From assembly GCA_050875145.1 (NCBI GenBank), contig JBNMLH010000010.1, positions 54,292 to 118,291 on the forward strand: a stretch of DNA of 64,000 nt, written 5' to 3'. Below are positions 29,101 to 37,249 of this stretch, one piece after another; the first letter of the stretch is position 1, and every line of letters starts with the position of its first letter. The position numbers and the translations under genes were made by a program. The notes beneath the pieces are model-generated. The model did no database searches and had not been told where the DNA came from. It worked only from the letters and a program-made list of their open reading frames with translations. This stretch comes from CAG-411 sp050875145 (GTDB taxonomy: Bacteria; Bacillota; Clostridia; Lachnospirales; Lachnospiraceae).

Positions 29101-29717
29101 TAGTAGATGAAAGCTTTTTTGAAATTGTAAAAAAAGAGTTGTTAATTGAAGAAAATAAGACAGAATTATATGCATTATTGAAATATTACAGCACATTGGA
29201 AGAATGGAACAATGAACAAGAGACGTTTATTCAGGCTGCTGTAGAGCGTCTAATACAAGAAGGGGTTATTTTTCCATTTTTCAAAGTGTTTACGAAAAAA
29301 ATGAGATTTCCTGGTGGCATTGAACATATGAATTTTGTGGAATATAAGACAAATCCGGCGAATCAGGTTATTTTACATTATTTTATTGAAGATGAAGAAA
29401 TGGGAGATGGATTTTCTGAAATAGAGATGCACAATATGTATCAAGGAATCTTTGTCACACATTTTATGTTGTTTCAAAATGAAACGTTGCAATATTATGT
29501 AGAAGAAATAAATGGGGAAGATGAGCCAATTATTACAGAAAGTATTACTGTAAAAGGCGATGACAAGACAGATGTGGAAGATGAAGATACTTTTGGACAG
29601 ATCAATATGATGCTGGTAGCAAGAGAGATGAAGGATGAAAAAACATTACTTACCCTGATAAAGAGTTATGAAAAAAATCAATATGTTTTGAGAAATGGTT
29701 TTAAGATGTTAGAGTAA
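26130..29717 (+). CDS. Giant conserved protein of unknown function (DUF5717-like)
   Basis: 1,195 aa, starting at TTG with AGGTGGA 6 nt upstream. There is no signal peptide, no clear membrane segment and no catalytic motif. The first 300 residues look like two beta-sandwich modules (repeated pattern of GTFTIKN and GSFFVKK segments). The middle and C-terminal parts are helical with TPR-like spacing (many Tyr, Leu and Ala pairs). I associate this protein with a Lachnospiraceae-specific DUF5717 family from memory; this is not verified. It heads a tightly spaced five-gene operon with an Hsp70-like protein, a TPR protein, a membrane coiled-coil protein and a GNAT. Confidence 0.65.
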   Translation: MKEKITQLSRERFEYELPKIICSEDKLKIEVETGRIVKGTFTIKNTEGRHMKGLLYSSSHLLRLTETSFVGTEAVIEYIFHAEDIRAKDKINGIISIVSSCGEKELPFEIVVTEKCIEASFGEVRDLFHYANLAKINWSQAVSIFKSPDFPEIFLKKDIENLNLYNGLVKSGKYNQALEEFLVCIQKKDPIELSLSKDTASYQVKKENISGSFFVKKNTWGYLDAKVTSNQEFLQVERGNIGAADFIGASCEITYSIKNEKLRAGKNYAKITIQNICQKLEYIVEIEKIVKHMERDYDEKKIKRCEIVLVNNYINFRSNRIAVSDYVQEMQNVLTKLEGMIAVKRNLGELGYSRRLDLYQMHLKMVAGDNAGAKEILDSLENEEHILKKNTIVDYCGYLYLKVLFTRKDSDLQYALREIRDCYKQSKGEWALLWFLLFLDEKYEQEPKEKLMAIEEQFALGCTSPVLYYEVCNIINQDPTLMIELTPCTIQAIHMGVKMWLFSETVAVQYAYLAERMKMYHRLVLSDLVAFYDRYKNRDVLTAICSMLIKADRSDPSCFAWYELGIKEQLRLTQLYEYYMYSIDDTYAGLLPQEVYLYFSYNTNLLEDKKAFLFANIVEHKEELTDIYPVYIEQMRSYMLSQLQKHRIDYHLAVLYRAFLPEIGVSSSIAQDLPYVLFKQRVVCKHPDMVGVVVLHKESEQEVYTPLDKDGNAYVDIFTEKAKVFIVDATGRRYEKSVPWSIEKLLKRDVLAEQCFSYNPSNRMVCMYIYERIEYYHKRNIPITKLQKYMDTAWMKPEYGKKWIMNLIQNYYDNYEGEALEALLLEIDLHGMRSSDRNLIIEYCIIRGLYDLAYKQIKEYSFEGVSVKRLRAICSKMIKKIGMETEDTLLANMAFYVFRAGKYDEIILKYLVQYYLGTTKDMFLVWKEAKEYDLDTIALEERLLGQILFAESYVQDAMAVFLSFYNSGRNRTLIKAFVSYYCYKYLVRDRVVDESFFEIVKKELLIEENKTELYALLKYYSTLEEWNNEQETFIQAAVERLIQEGVIFPFFKVFTKKMRFPGGIEHMNFVEYKTNPANQVILHYFIEDEEMGDGFSEIEMHNMYQGIFVTHFMLFQNETLQYYVEEINGEDEPIITESITVKGDDKTDVEDEDTFGQINMMLVAREMKDEKTLLTLIKSYEKNQYVLRNGFKMLE

Positions 29718-29740
29718 AATAGACGGAAGGAGAATTTCAG

Positions 29741-31033
29741 ATGGCGGAGGAGAGAACTTTGCTGGTAGGTGTGGATTTATGCGAGGATGTATCGCAGATT
29801 ACCTGCTTTAATTCAGTGACATATGAGCCGGAATCTATATGTGTAAATGGAAATGTAGAGAAATATATGATTCCGACAGTTCTCTTTTATAGGAGAGATA
29901 CTGCCGAATGGACTTTTGGAGAGGAAGCATTTGTTTGGAACCGAGAGCAAGATGGCGTGTTGGTAAAAGGGATTGTTTCTAAAGCTTCAAAAGGGGAAGT
30001 GGTTAATGTTGCCGGGCATGAGTATCAGCCGGGTGAGCTTTTGGAGCGTTTTTTAAAACGCGTGTTGGGATTGTTAAAAGTAGAATATCCTAACAACACG
30101 ATTCGTCGTCTGGTAGTTACCGTAAAAGAAAAAAATATCGTATTAATTCAAAATATTTATCAGGCAGTTCAAAACTTGGGGATTAGTAGATTGCGCGCCA
30201 ATGTGCAAAGCCATGAACAATGTTTTGTAAATTATGCTATGAATCAACCAAAAGAATTACATGTAAATGATGTAGTATTGTTTGATTACAACGAAGAAGG
30301 ATTAGTATATTATCAATTATCAATAAACAGAAGGACGGAACCCAATACGGTACTAATTAAAAAAAGAGATTTTTGTGATACACTGTCCTACGAGATGTTG
30401 CAGGAAGACCCTACAAGAGAGAATGTTGCGTATCTTTTTGAAAGCATTGCACTTAATGTGTTGCATAAACAGATTGTTTCTACCATTTATGTGACGGGAA
30501 AAGGGTTTGAAGGAAACTGGTGTAAAGATGCATTGAAACGGTTGTGCATCGGACGAAGAGTGTTTGCAGGACAGAACCTATATGCCAAAGGTGCTGGCTA
30601 TGCAGCCAGAGATGCAATTGGTGAGGGAAAGCTAAAAGATTATTTGTATTTGGGAGAAGAAATGTTACCAGTTAATATTTCTATGCCTGTATTTTGTGCG
30701 GGACGAGAACAGGAATATCCACTTGTTTCAGCGGGAACAGCTTGGTACAATGCCAATAATTCAATCAGTTTTATACCAGACCAGGAAACAGAGGTTGAAT
30801 TGAGGGTCGAGTATGTAATAGGAGGGCAGGAAGAGCGACACTTTATTTCTATGGATGGATTAAGAAATTGTGACCGTACTACAAGATTGGAACTTAACCT
30901 GGAATTTTTGGATGTGTATACCTGTTTGGTTCGTATTAATGACAGAGGGTTTGGTGATCTTTTTCCATCTACAAATCGAGTATGGGAAAAGATGATAAAA
31001 ATTAAGGGAAATACGGATACAAAAGATGCTTAG
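29741..31033 (+). CDS. Hsp70/actin-fold-like protein (DUF5716-like)
   Basis: 430 aa. The N-terminus LLVGVDLCEDVSQITCFN resembles the first phosphate loop of Hsp70/actin-fold ATPases (compare GIDLGT), and VYVTGKGFEGN near residue 250 and a later GTAWYNAN segment fall where later nucleotide-binding loops would be. The match is loose: the first loop lacks the usual G-T pair and the C-terminal 80 residues form a beta-rich region. It is therefore possibly a degenerate or non-canonical chaperone-fold protein. The ribosome site GGAAGGAG is strong. It lies between the giant protein and the TPR gene. Confidence 0.6.
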   Translation: MAEERTLLVGVDLCEDVSQITCFNSVTYEPESICVNGNVEKYMIPTVLFYRRDTAEWTFGEEAFVWNREQDGVLVKGIVSKASKGEVVNVAGHEYQPGELLERFLKRVLGLLKVEYPNNTIRRLVVTVKEKNIVLIQNIYQAVQNLGISRLRANVQSHEQCFVNYAMNQPKELHVNDVVLFDYNEEGLVYYQLSINRRTEPNTVLIKKRDFCDTLSYEMLQEDPTRENVAYLFESIALNVLHKQIVSTIYVTGKGFEGNWCKDALKRLCIGRRVFAGQNLYAKGAGYAARDAIGEGKLKDYLYLGEEMLPVNISMPVFCAGREQEYPLVSAGTAWYNANNSISFIPDQETEVELRVEYVIGGQEERHFISMDGLRNCDRTTRLELNLEFLDVYTCLVRINDRGFGDLFPSTNRVWEKMIKIKGNTDTKDA

Positions 31034-31048
31034 AAAAGAGGTAAAACT

Positions 31049-31891
31049 ATGGGAAAGTTTATATTATGTGCAGGCTCATTAGCAAAAGAACCCCTTCATT
31101 TTGTATTGACAGATACGTGTGTGTACTCTTTGGAGGAGTTAGGATATTACTTATATCATAATATTTATACGATTACGATGGATACGTTTGATGAGACCTT
31201 TTTTCGATGGGTAGAACTTGAATTAAAAAGACCGGATCTGTCAGAAAAATGGTTTAATATTTTACAGGAAAATCAGGATATCAAAGAATTGATAATCAGT
31301 ATTTTGGGGGCAACGGATTATTTTACAAAATTGGAGATAGAAAGTCTGATTAAGGTAATAGATCAAATTAATGGTTTATTACCTGTGCAACGTAGAAAAA
31401 TGGAAGGCGATAATTGCCTAAGATACGGAGATTTTGACAAAGCGTTACAAGTTTATAAGGATATTCTGGTTTCTGATGATGCTTCAGTATTATCTGCAAA
31501 AGAATATGGAAATATATTGCACAATATTGGTGTGATTCACGCTCAAATGCGGTCGTTTGAGCGTGCAGAGAGAGAGTTTGTTAGAGCATATTCTTTAAAT
31601 CAAGAAGAAGAGAGTTTAAAAGAATACTTACTTTTATTGCGATTGCAGAATAAAGAAAAAAAATTTATGCAGGCTGTATTGGAATATGATATTTCGGAGG
31701 AAAAAGTGCAGGAGTATAACGGAACATTTGAACAGATGCTGACCGATGCGGAAAAGACAAGGGAATATCGTAAAATTATAGGATTACCTGCATTAAAGGA
31801 AAGTGGAAAAGTAGGCGATTATTATTACATGATTGACACGATGATTTTTAACTGGAAACAGCAGTACAAGCATGGAATGGAGCAGGGATGA
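31049..31891 (+). CDS. TPR-repeat protein
   Basis: 280 aa, soluble. Residues about 125-200 contain two tetratricopeptide-like repeats (GDNCLRYGDFDKALQVYKDIL and the segment NILHNIGVIHAQMRSFERAEREFVRAYSL). The N-terminal part is specific to this family and not recognised. It probably acts as a protein-protein adaptor within the five-gene operon. Its stop codon overlaps the start of the next gene (ATGA), which indicates coupled translation. Confidence 0.7.
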   Translation: MGKFILCAGSLAKEPLHFVLTDTCVYSLEELGYYLYHNIYTITMDTFDETFFRWVELELKRPDLSEKWFNILQENQDIKELIISILGATDYFTKLEIESLIKVIDQINGLLPVQRRKMEGDNCLRYGDFDKALQVYKDILVSDDASVLSAKEYGNILHNIGVIHAQMRSFERAEREFVRAYSLNQEEESLKEYLLLLRLQNKEKKFMQAVLEYDISEEKVQEYNGTFEQMLTDAEKTREYRKIIGLPALKESGKVGDYYYMIDTMIFNWKQQYKHGMEQG

Positions 31892-33192
31892 GTATTTTTG
31901 GATTTCGGAAAAGAAAAAAGAGGGAGAATGACAAAAGAGAGGAACAAAAGACGGATGTTACAGAGGTCATCAATACAGGAGTTGACGAGGCAATAAGAAA
32001 AAAGCAGATAGAACAGAATGCAGACGAGGATAAGAAAGAAATTGTTTTAGAAGATTTTATGCCTGTTGTAACAGCGGAAGGTGTGGAACCAGAGATAGAA
32101 CAACCGTCTTACGATAAGGAACGTTCTACGGAAGAGTGTCTTGAAATATTAAAAGAAAATTGCGAGCAAATCGTTGAGACGAAACGTTTCAATGAAAATG
32201 CCAAGATAGAGTATCAGGCTGTTTCTGAATATTTAGCAGATGTACAGAGAGTGGAACGGATGGAGCCAAAGGAAAGGAAACTGTTGGATAACGCAGCAAA
32301 TAAAATGCTTCAATTGATCAAAGAAAGAGAGAATTATCAGAAAAGGGAGATTACGACATCGAATCCTTGTTTTCGTACCATTCGTTTACATGATGGTCAA
32401 ATGATGGATGAATTAAAGCATATGCGTGAAAATGAAGATTATCGAAAACTGATACAAAACGATATGAGACAATTAGAGGCAGAGAAGGCAGCATTACGAT
32501 ATGAGTATGATAGCTTGCCTGCAAAGCAAAGAGAACTAAAGAAGATAACGATAGTTATGGCAATTATCGTGCTGAGCTTATTTGTTTTGTTTTTTGCATT
32601 GGAACAAGGATTGCAGCAGAATATGAAACTTCCATTTATTATGACGGTGGTGATGGCAGCAGGAATTGTCACTTATGTCTTTTACGAAGCATATCGTAAC
32701 CGATATGAACGCACTGCTTTGGAGAAAAAACTAAATCGAGCAATACAGTTATTAAATAAGGTTAAAATTAAATATATCAATAACACAAGCACGTTAGAGT
32801 ATAGCTATTCAAAGTATAATGTGAAAAATTCAATGGAGTTAGAGTATTTAATTAAGGAATATAGTAGGGCAAAAGAAGCAGAGCGGACATATGAAAGTAA
32901 TACAGACCGCTTTACTCATTATCGGGATAAAATTCTTGATATTCTTACATTTCATGAAGTAGAAGATGCAGAAATTTGGTTACATCAGTTGACAGTGCTT
33001 GTAAATAAAGAAGAATTTGCAGAGATGAAAGGTTCTCTAGAGGCACGTAAGCAGAGACTTGTAGATAAGATGAATGACAATGCGAAGCAAAAGGATCGAT
33101 GTTTTGAACATATGCATCAAGTGATTGCGGAAAAGCCAGAATTAAAGGATGCTTTATTACAACTGCTGAATGAATATGAAATATCAATATGA
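31888..33192 (+). CDS. Membrane-anchored coiled-coil protein
   Basis: 434 aa, highly charged. Two adjacent transmembrane helices lie near residues 213-256 (ITIVMAIIVLSLFVLFF and FIMTVVMAAGIVTYVFY), flanked by long Glu/Lys/Arg-rich regions with coiled-coil heptads on both sides. The N-terminal 60 residues are polar and likely disordered. No catalytic motif is seen. The topology suggests both long arms on the cytoplasmic side. It is translationally coupled to its neighbours on both sides (ATGA-type overlaps), so it is very likely part of one membrane-associated complex. Confidence 0.65.
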   Translation: MSIFGFRKRKKRENDKREEQKTDVTEVINTGVDEAIRKKQIEQNADEDKKEIVLEDFMPVVTAEGVEPEIEQPSYDKERSTEECLEILKENCEQIVETKRFNENAKIEYQAVSEYLADVQRVERMEPKERKLLDNAANKMLQLIKERENYQKREITTSNPCFRTIRLHDGQMMDELKHMRENEDYRKLIQNDMRQLEAEKAALRYEYDSLPAKQRELKKITIVMAIIVLSLFVLFFALEQGLQQNMKLPFIMTVVMAAGIVTYVFYEAYRNRYERTALEKKLNRAIQLLNKVKIKYINNTSTLEYSYSKYNVKNSMELEYLIKEYSRAKEAERTYESNTDRFTHYRDKILDILTFHEVEDAEIWLHQLTVLVNKEEFAEMKGSLEARKQRLVDKMNDNAKQKDRCFEHMHQVIAEKPELKDALLQLLNEYEISI

Positions 33193-33824
33193 TGTTTGGA
33201 ACAGAACTTGAAAGGAATGAAGCAGATATGTTACAAAACGAAACTGCAATCAGGTTGTATGGTTCTATGTTTTTCTTGATTCTTCTGGTGTTTTTACTGA
33301 TAGTTGTTTGTCTGATAAAAAAAAGAAAGATGAATGGTACATCAGATTTAAAACTGGAAGAGAAGCAGAGAAAGCGAACCTTTCAGGTGCGGATACGTGT
33401 GTCACGCACAAAACATAACCAGATTAATATTTGTTGCTTTCAAATGGATGAGAAACCGATTGGTGAGTTATTAGCCAGTTATTGTCTGGAGGATTATGTG
33501 TCGGTTGATGGAGAGAAAGACACCGTTCATCTGGAACAGATTTATGTAAAACGCGGTTATCGTAAAAAAGGAATTGGAAAACAGATGATGCTATATCTTC
33601 TTGGAGAAATGCAGAAAATTGAAAAAGAGCATCAGATGCAATTCAAAAAGATATATGGAGAGATTGGCAGAGGGGGAAGTGATGATCCAATGCTTTCCGT
33701 ACCTTTTTATAAAAAGATACAGCAATTATCCTATGGAAAGGAAAAAAAGCTGGTCTTGCAAATAGAAAAGAATGTAACAATAGATGGATTTGATAAATTT
33801 GAATATTATATTGTTACGATATAG
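33189..33824 (+). CDS. Membrane-anchored GNAT-family N-acetyltransferase
   Basis: 211 aa. One transmembrane helix near residues 25-45 (SMFFLILLVFLLIVVCLI) is followed by a GNAT domain. The acetyl-CoA-binding motif A is readable as LEQIYVKRGYRKKGIGKQMMLYLL, and a late segment VPFYKKIQ-x-L fits motif B. This is an unusual arrangement, since most GNAT enzymes are soluble. It is the last gene of the five-gene operon, overlapping the preceding gene, and ends at a very strong terminator. The acetyl acceptor is unknown and could be another protein of the operon. Confidence 0.7.
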   Translation: MMFGTELERNEADMLQNETAIRLYGSMFFLILLVFLLIVVCLIKKRKMNGTSDLKLEEKQRKRTFQVRIRVSRTKHNQINICCFQMDEKPIGELLASYCLEDYVSVDGEKDTVHLEQIYVKRGYRKKGIGKQMMLYLLGEMQKIEKEHQMQFKKIYGEIGRGGSDDPMLSVPFYKKIQQLSYGKEKKLVLQIEKNVTIDGFDKFEYYIVTI

Positions 33825-33839
33825 GATAGGACAATACGG

Positions 33840-33895
33840 ATACCGATCTCCAAAGGTTAGATTCAAAATCTAACCTTTGGAGGTCGGTATTTTTT
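33840..33895 (+). terminator. Very strong rho-independent terminator
   Basis: An about 22-bp stem (ATACCGA...ATCTCC side pairing with GGAG...TCGGTAT) with a CAAA-type loop is followed by a T-run. It closes the five-gene operon. Confidence 0.92.
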
Positions 33896-33909
33896 GTCGT
33901 TTATCTAGC

Positions 33910-33937
33910 TTGACAATATTTTTTTATGTGTTATGAT
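33910..33937 (+). promoter_or_regulatory. Promoter of the Fur/Zur-type regulator and znu genes
   Basis: TTGACA (33910-33915), 16 nt, TATGAT (33932-33937). Confidence 0.75.
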
Positions 33938-33951
33938 ATAAAAAGTGAATT

Positions 33952-33975
33952 TGAGATTAACTCTCATATTTGAGA
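33952..33975 (+). promoter_or_regulatory. Candidate Zur/Fur operator
   Basis: TGAGATT-A-ACTCTCA (33952-33966) is a 7-1-7 inverted repeat with one mismatch, the geometry of Fur-family operators. It overlaps a second inverted repeat TCTCATATTTGAGA (33962-33975). A further TTGAGA occurs at 34004. The site starts about 15 nt after the -10 box, where bound repressor would block transcription. Confidence 0.6.
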
Positions 33976-34024
33976 ACCTGTGCATTCATTCATATGTTAG
34001 AGTTTGAGAATTTGATGTAGTCAA

Positions 34025-34057
34025 GGATGTTCGCAATCCGCTTCGCTACATGCTCAT
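34025..34057 (-). repeat. Dispersed repeat, copy 2 (zur leader, inverted)
   Basis: Read on the minus strand it contains ATGAGCATGTAGCGAAGCGG and GATTGCGAACATCC, matching copy 1 at 23058-23097. It lies in the untranslated leader of the regulator gene. Confidence 0.6.
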
Positions 34058-34115
34058 ATAAAAGTGGCACTGCGTTTTCTTGAACTTTTATAAATAAAAA
34101 GTGGAGGTGGGTTTG

Positions 34116-34520
34116 ATGGAAAAAGCAAAAAAAATCTATCAAACGGAACAAAGAAAACTGTTATTACAATTTTTGCAGGAACACAAAACAGAACAATATT
34201 CGATTGATGAAATTGTATCCAAATTGACAGGGGAGAAAGTGCCTGGGAAGAGTACGGTGTATCGTCTGATGAAGCAATTGGTTGAAGATGGGCTTGTAAA
34301 GCGTTGTAATAAAGGAAATTCTAGACAATTCACCTATCAATTGCTGGATGGAGAGTGTTGTAATCATCATTTTCATATGCAATGCGAGAATTGTGGAAAA
34401 TTGATTCATTTAGAAGAACAGGAAACAAAAAAAATACAACATTTTTTGGAGCAAATGGAAGATTTTGATTTAGATGTAGGAAGAAGTATGTTGTATGGAA
34501 TATGTAAACAGTGTCATTAG
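34116..34520 (+). CDS. zur: Fur-family metalloregulator, probably Zur
   Basis: 134 aa. An N-terminal winged helix (KSTVYRLMKQLVEDGLVKR) is followed by the dimerisation domain with the His-rich metal segment CCNHHFHMQC and two CxxC pairs (CENC, CKQC) forming a structural zinc site. A zinc rather than iron role is inferred from the znuA-znuC-znuB importer directly downstream. An upstream in-frame GTG at 34101 overlaps the ribosome site GGAGGTGG, so the ATG at 34116 is the better start. The candidate operator in its own promoter suggests autoregulation of the whole cluster. Confidence 0.85.
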   Translation: MEKAKKIYQTEQRKLLLQFLQEHKTEQYSIDEIVSKLTGEKVPGKSTVYRLMKQLVEDGLVKRCNKGNSRQFTYQLLDGECCNHHFHMQCENCGKLIHLEEQETKKIQHFLEQMEDFDLDVGRSMLYGICKQCH

Positions 34521-34604
34521 AAATTGGGTATGTTAAGGATAGTAATGTTAGCTAATGGCATTATGCTTAAAAAGGAAAGAAAATATTTAGATGAGGTAAA
34601 AACA

Positions 34605-35654
34605 ATGAAGAACAAATGGTTATATTTCAGTTTGGTGGTAGTAGTTGGAATGTTCTTTTTCGTAGGATGTGGGAAAGGAGAAAATAAAAGTGAGAAAATA
34701 GCAGAGACTACAGAAGCAAATTACAAAGTGGAAAAAAAAGAAGGATTAAAGGTAATTGCGACTATTTTTGCACCATATGATTTTGCAAGGCAGATTGCAG
34801 GAGATTACGGAACGGTGAGTATGTTAGAACCACCTGCCAGTGAGAGTCATTCTTTTGAGCCTACGCCACAGGACATTATCAATATTCAGAATTGCGATGT
34901 GTTTATTTATATTGGTGGGGAATCTGAAAGTTGGGTACAGGATTTATTACAGGATATTGATACTTCTAAGGTAAAAGTTATTTCTTGTATGGATTTTGTG
35001 TCTCTTTATGAAGAAGAACTTGTGGAAGGCATGGAGGAAGAAACGGAAACAGGAAATGAATGGCATGCAATCAAAGAGAAAAATCATAAAGAAACAGAAG
35101 AGGATGAACACGAACATGAATATGACGAACATATTTGGACCTCTCCTAAAAATGCTATAAAAATTGTAAAAGGTTTACAAAGTGCTTTTGCAGAAATCGA
35201 TAAAAAGCATGCAAAAGAATACGAAGCAAATGGGGCATCGTATATTAAAAAATTAGAAAAACTAGATGGTGAATTTCGCGAAACAGTGAAAAATGGTAAA
35301 TTAGATACGATCGTATTTGGGGATCGTTTTCCGTTACGATATTTTGTAGAGGAATATGGATTGAAATATTATGCAGCATTTCCAGGTTGTTCAGAGCAGA
35401 CAGAACCTAGTGCTTCTACGACGGCATTTTTAATTGATACAGTAAGAGAAAAGAAAATCCCAGTTGTATTTTATCTGGAATTGTCCAATGAAAAAATTGC
35501 AGATACTATATGTGAAAGCACAGGAGCAAAAAAAATGTTGTTCCATTCCTGTCACAATATAACAAAGGATGATTTTCAGGCAGGTGTCACATATTTAGAT
35601 TTAATGCAGAACAATGTGGATGCATTAAAAGATGCACTGGAAGTAAAACAGTAA
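34605..35654 (+). CDS. znuA: Zinc ABC transporter substrate-binding lipoprotein
   Basis: Cluster A-I metal-binding protein that captures Zn2+ outside the membrane. The lipoprotein signal ends in FFVGC (Cys20 or so). A ligand region ESHSFEPTPQD, a His/Glu/Asp-rich loop (HKETEEDEHEHEYDEHIW) typical of zinc binders, and a second ligand region near CSEQTEPSAS are visible. The frame is open from 34524, but only the ATG at 34605 starts a signal peptide and has a GAGG ribosome site. It follows the regulator within 85 nt and precedes znuC. Confidence 0.88.
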   Translation: MKNKWLYFSLVVVVGMFFFVGCGKGENKSEKIAETTEANYKVEKKEGLKVIATIFAPYDFARQIAGDYGTVSMLEPPASESHSFEPTPQDIINIQNCDVFIYIGGESESWVQDLLQDIDTSKVKVISCMDFVSLYEEELVEGMEEETETGNEWHAIKEKNHKETEEDEHEHEYDEHIWTSPKNAIKIVKGLQSAFAEIDKKHAKEYEANGASYIKKLEKLDGEFRETVKNGKLDTIVFGDRFPLRYFVEEYGLKYYAAFPGCSEQTEPSASTTAFLIDTVREKKIPVVFYLELSNEKIADTICESTGAKKMLFHSCHNITKDDFQAGVTYLDLMQNNVDALKDALEVKQ

Positions 35655-35711
35655 TTAAAAAAGTTTAGGTCGCTTTGTAAAAATAACAGGGCAGAGAAAG
35701 AGAGGCAAAAA

Positions 35712-36416
35712 ATGAGTTTGCTACAATGTAAAGATGTAAGTATGGGATACGAAGGAAAGACGATGCTTCAAAATATAAATTTTCAGGTAAATGAAGGAGA
35801 CTATTTGTGCATTGTTGGAGAAAATGGTTCCGGAAAAAGTACATTATTGAAAGGCTTGTTACGATTAAAGTCGTTGGCAGGGGGAGAAATCATTTTAGGA
35901 GATGGTTTGTTACAAAAGGAAATTGGGTATTTACCACAAAGACTTCCTTCACAGAAAAATTTTCCTGCCAGTGTGTATGAAATTGTATTATCGGGCAGAT
36001 TAAATCAATTGGGCTGGCGTCCCTTCTATACAAAAGAGGATAAAAGAATTGTAAAAGAACGCATGGAATGGATGGGAATTTGGCACTTGAAAAAAGAAAG
36101 CTTTTCTGTTTTGTCTGGTGGACAGCAGCAACGGGTAATGCTGGCAAGAGCTTTATGTGCTACTTCAAAGTTGTTGGTACTGGATGAACCGGTTACGGGA
36201 TTGGATCCTATTGTAACAAAGGAAATGTATGACTTGATTCTTCGCATTAATCGAGAACAGAATATAACAATTATTATGGTTTCGCATGATACGAAAGCTT
36301 CTATGGAGCAGGCAACACATATTTTGCATTTAGGAAAAGAGCAGTTGTTTTTTGGAACATGCGAGCAATATGAAAACAGTGAAATTGGTAAGAAGTTTTT
36401 AAAGGAGGAAGCATAA
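35712..36416 (+). CDS. znuC: Zinc ABC transporter ATP-binding protein
   Basis: 234 aa ATPase powering zinc import with ZnuA and ZnuB. Walker A is VGENGSGKST, the signature LSGGQQQRVMLARAL, Walker B LLVLDEPVTGLD, and the switch His lies in IIMVSHD. A Gln (Q-loop) lies in IGYLPQR. The stop is immediately followed by the permease gene start after 1 nt, so translation is tightly coupled. Confidence 0.92.
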   Translation: MSLLQCKDVSMGYEGKTMLQNINFQVNEGDYLCIVGENGSGKSTLLKGLLRLKSLAGGEIILGDGLLQKEIGYLPQRLPSQKNFPASVYEIVLSGRLNQLGWRPFYTKEDKRIVKERMEWMGIWHLKKESFSVLSGGQQQRVMLARALCATSKLLVLDEPVTGLDPIVTKEMYDLILRINREQNITIIMVSHDTKASMEQATHILHLGKEQLFFGTCEQYENSEIGKKFLKEEA

Positions 36417-36417
36417 G

Positions 36418-37245
36418 ATGTTTCGAGTATTGCAGGAAATGATTTCCTATCCCTTTTTAACAAGAGCATTAGTAGTTGGTTCTCTTGTATCTTTATGTGC
36501 AGCACTTTTAGGTGTGACACTTGTGTTAAAAAAATATGCCATGATTGGAGACGGATTATCTCATGTGGGCTTTGGAGCATTGGCTGTGGCAAGTGCATTG
36601 AATATGCAACCATTATATGTAACGATACCTGTTGTAGTAATCGCAGCATTCTTTTTATTGCGCATCAGTGAAAATAGTGCAATTAAAGGGGATTCTGCTA
36701 TAGCACTGATATCCAGTGGTTCGCTTGCAATTGGAGTTGTTGTGGCATCTGTAAACGGAACCAATACGGATTTGTCTAATTATTTATTTGGAAGTATTTT
36801 ATCTGTTAGCAAAAAAGATGAAATAATTTGTATTGCGGTATCCATCGTAGTGGTATTGATTTATGTATTATTTTACCATCGTATCTTTGCTATTACATTT
36901 GATGAGAATTTTGCAAAGGCAACGGGACTGCATACGCAGGCATATAATATTGTAATTGCGGCTCTTACAGCGATTACTATTGTATTAGGTATGCGATTGA
37001 TGGGAACACTGTTGATATCTAGCTTGATTATTTTTCCATCCTTATCTGCTATGCGTGTGTTCAAACATTTTCATTTTGTAGTAATAGGGGCTGCTGTTTG
37101 TTCCGTTATCTGTTTTTTTGCAGGAATGATGGCATCTTATTGTTACGAGTTACCGTCGGGGGCCAGCGTTGTGTTGGTAAATATGTTTGCGTTGGCAGTC
37201 TGTGCCATTGCAGGCAGTATTATCAGCCGTTTAAAGAAGCATTGA
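36418..37245 (+). CDS. znuB: Zinc ABC transporter permease
   Basis: 275 aa integral-membrane protein of the ABC-3 family with about eight hydrophobic helices. The conserved N-terminal region LVLKKYAMIGDGLSHVGFGALAVA and the late cytoplasmic segment MRLMGTLLISSLIIFPSLSAMRV (EAA-like coupling loop) mark the family. AAAGGAGG lies at the end of znuC. It completes the importer. Confidence 0.92.
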   Translation: MFRVLQEMISYPFLTRALVVGSLVSLCAALLGVTLVLKKYAMIGDGLSHVGFGALAVASALNMQPLYVTIPVVVIAAFFLLRISENSAIKGDSAIALISSGSLAIGVVVASVNGTNTDLSNYLFGSILSVSKKDEIICIAVSIVVVLIYVLFYHRIFAITFDENFAKATGLHTQAYNIVIAALTAITIVLGMRLMGTLLISSLIIFPSLSAMRVFKHFHFVVIGAAVCSVICFFAGMMASYCYELPSGASVVLVNMFALAVCAIAGSIISRLKKH

Positions 37246-37249
37246 GTAT

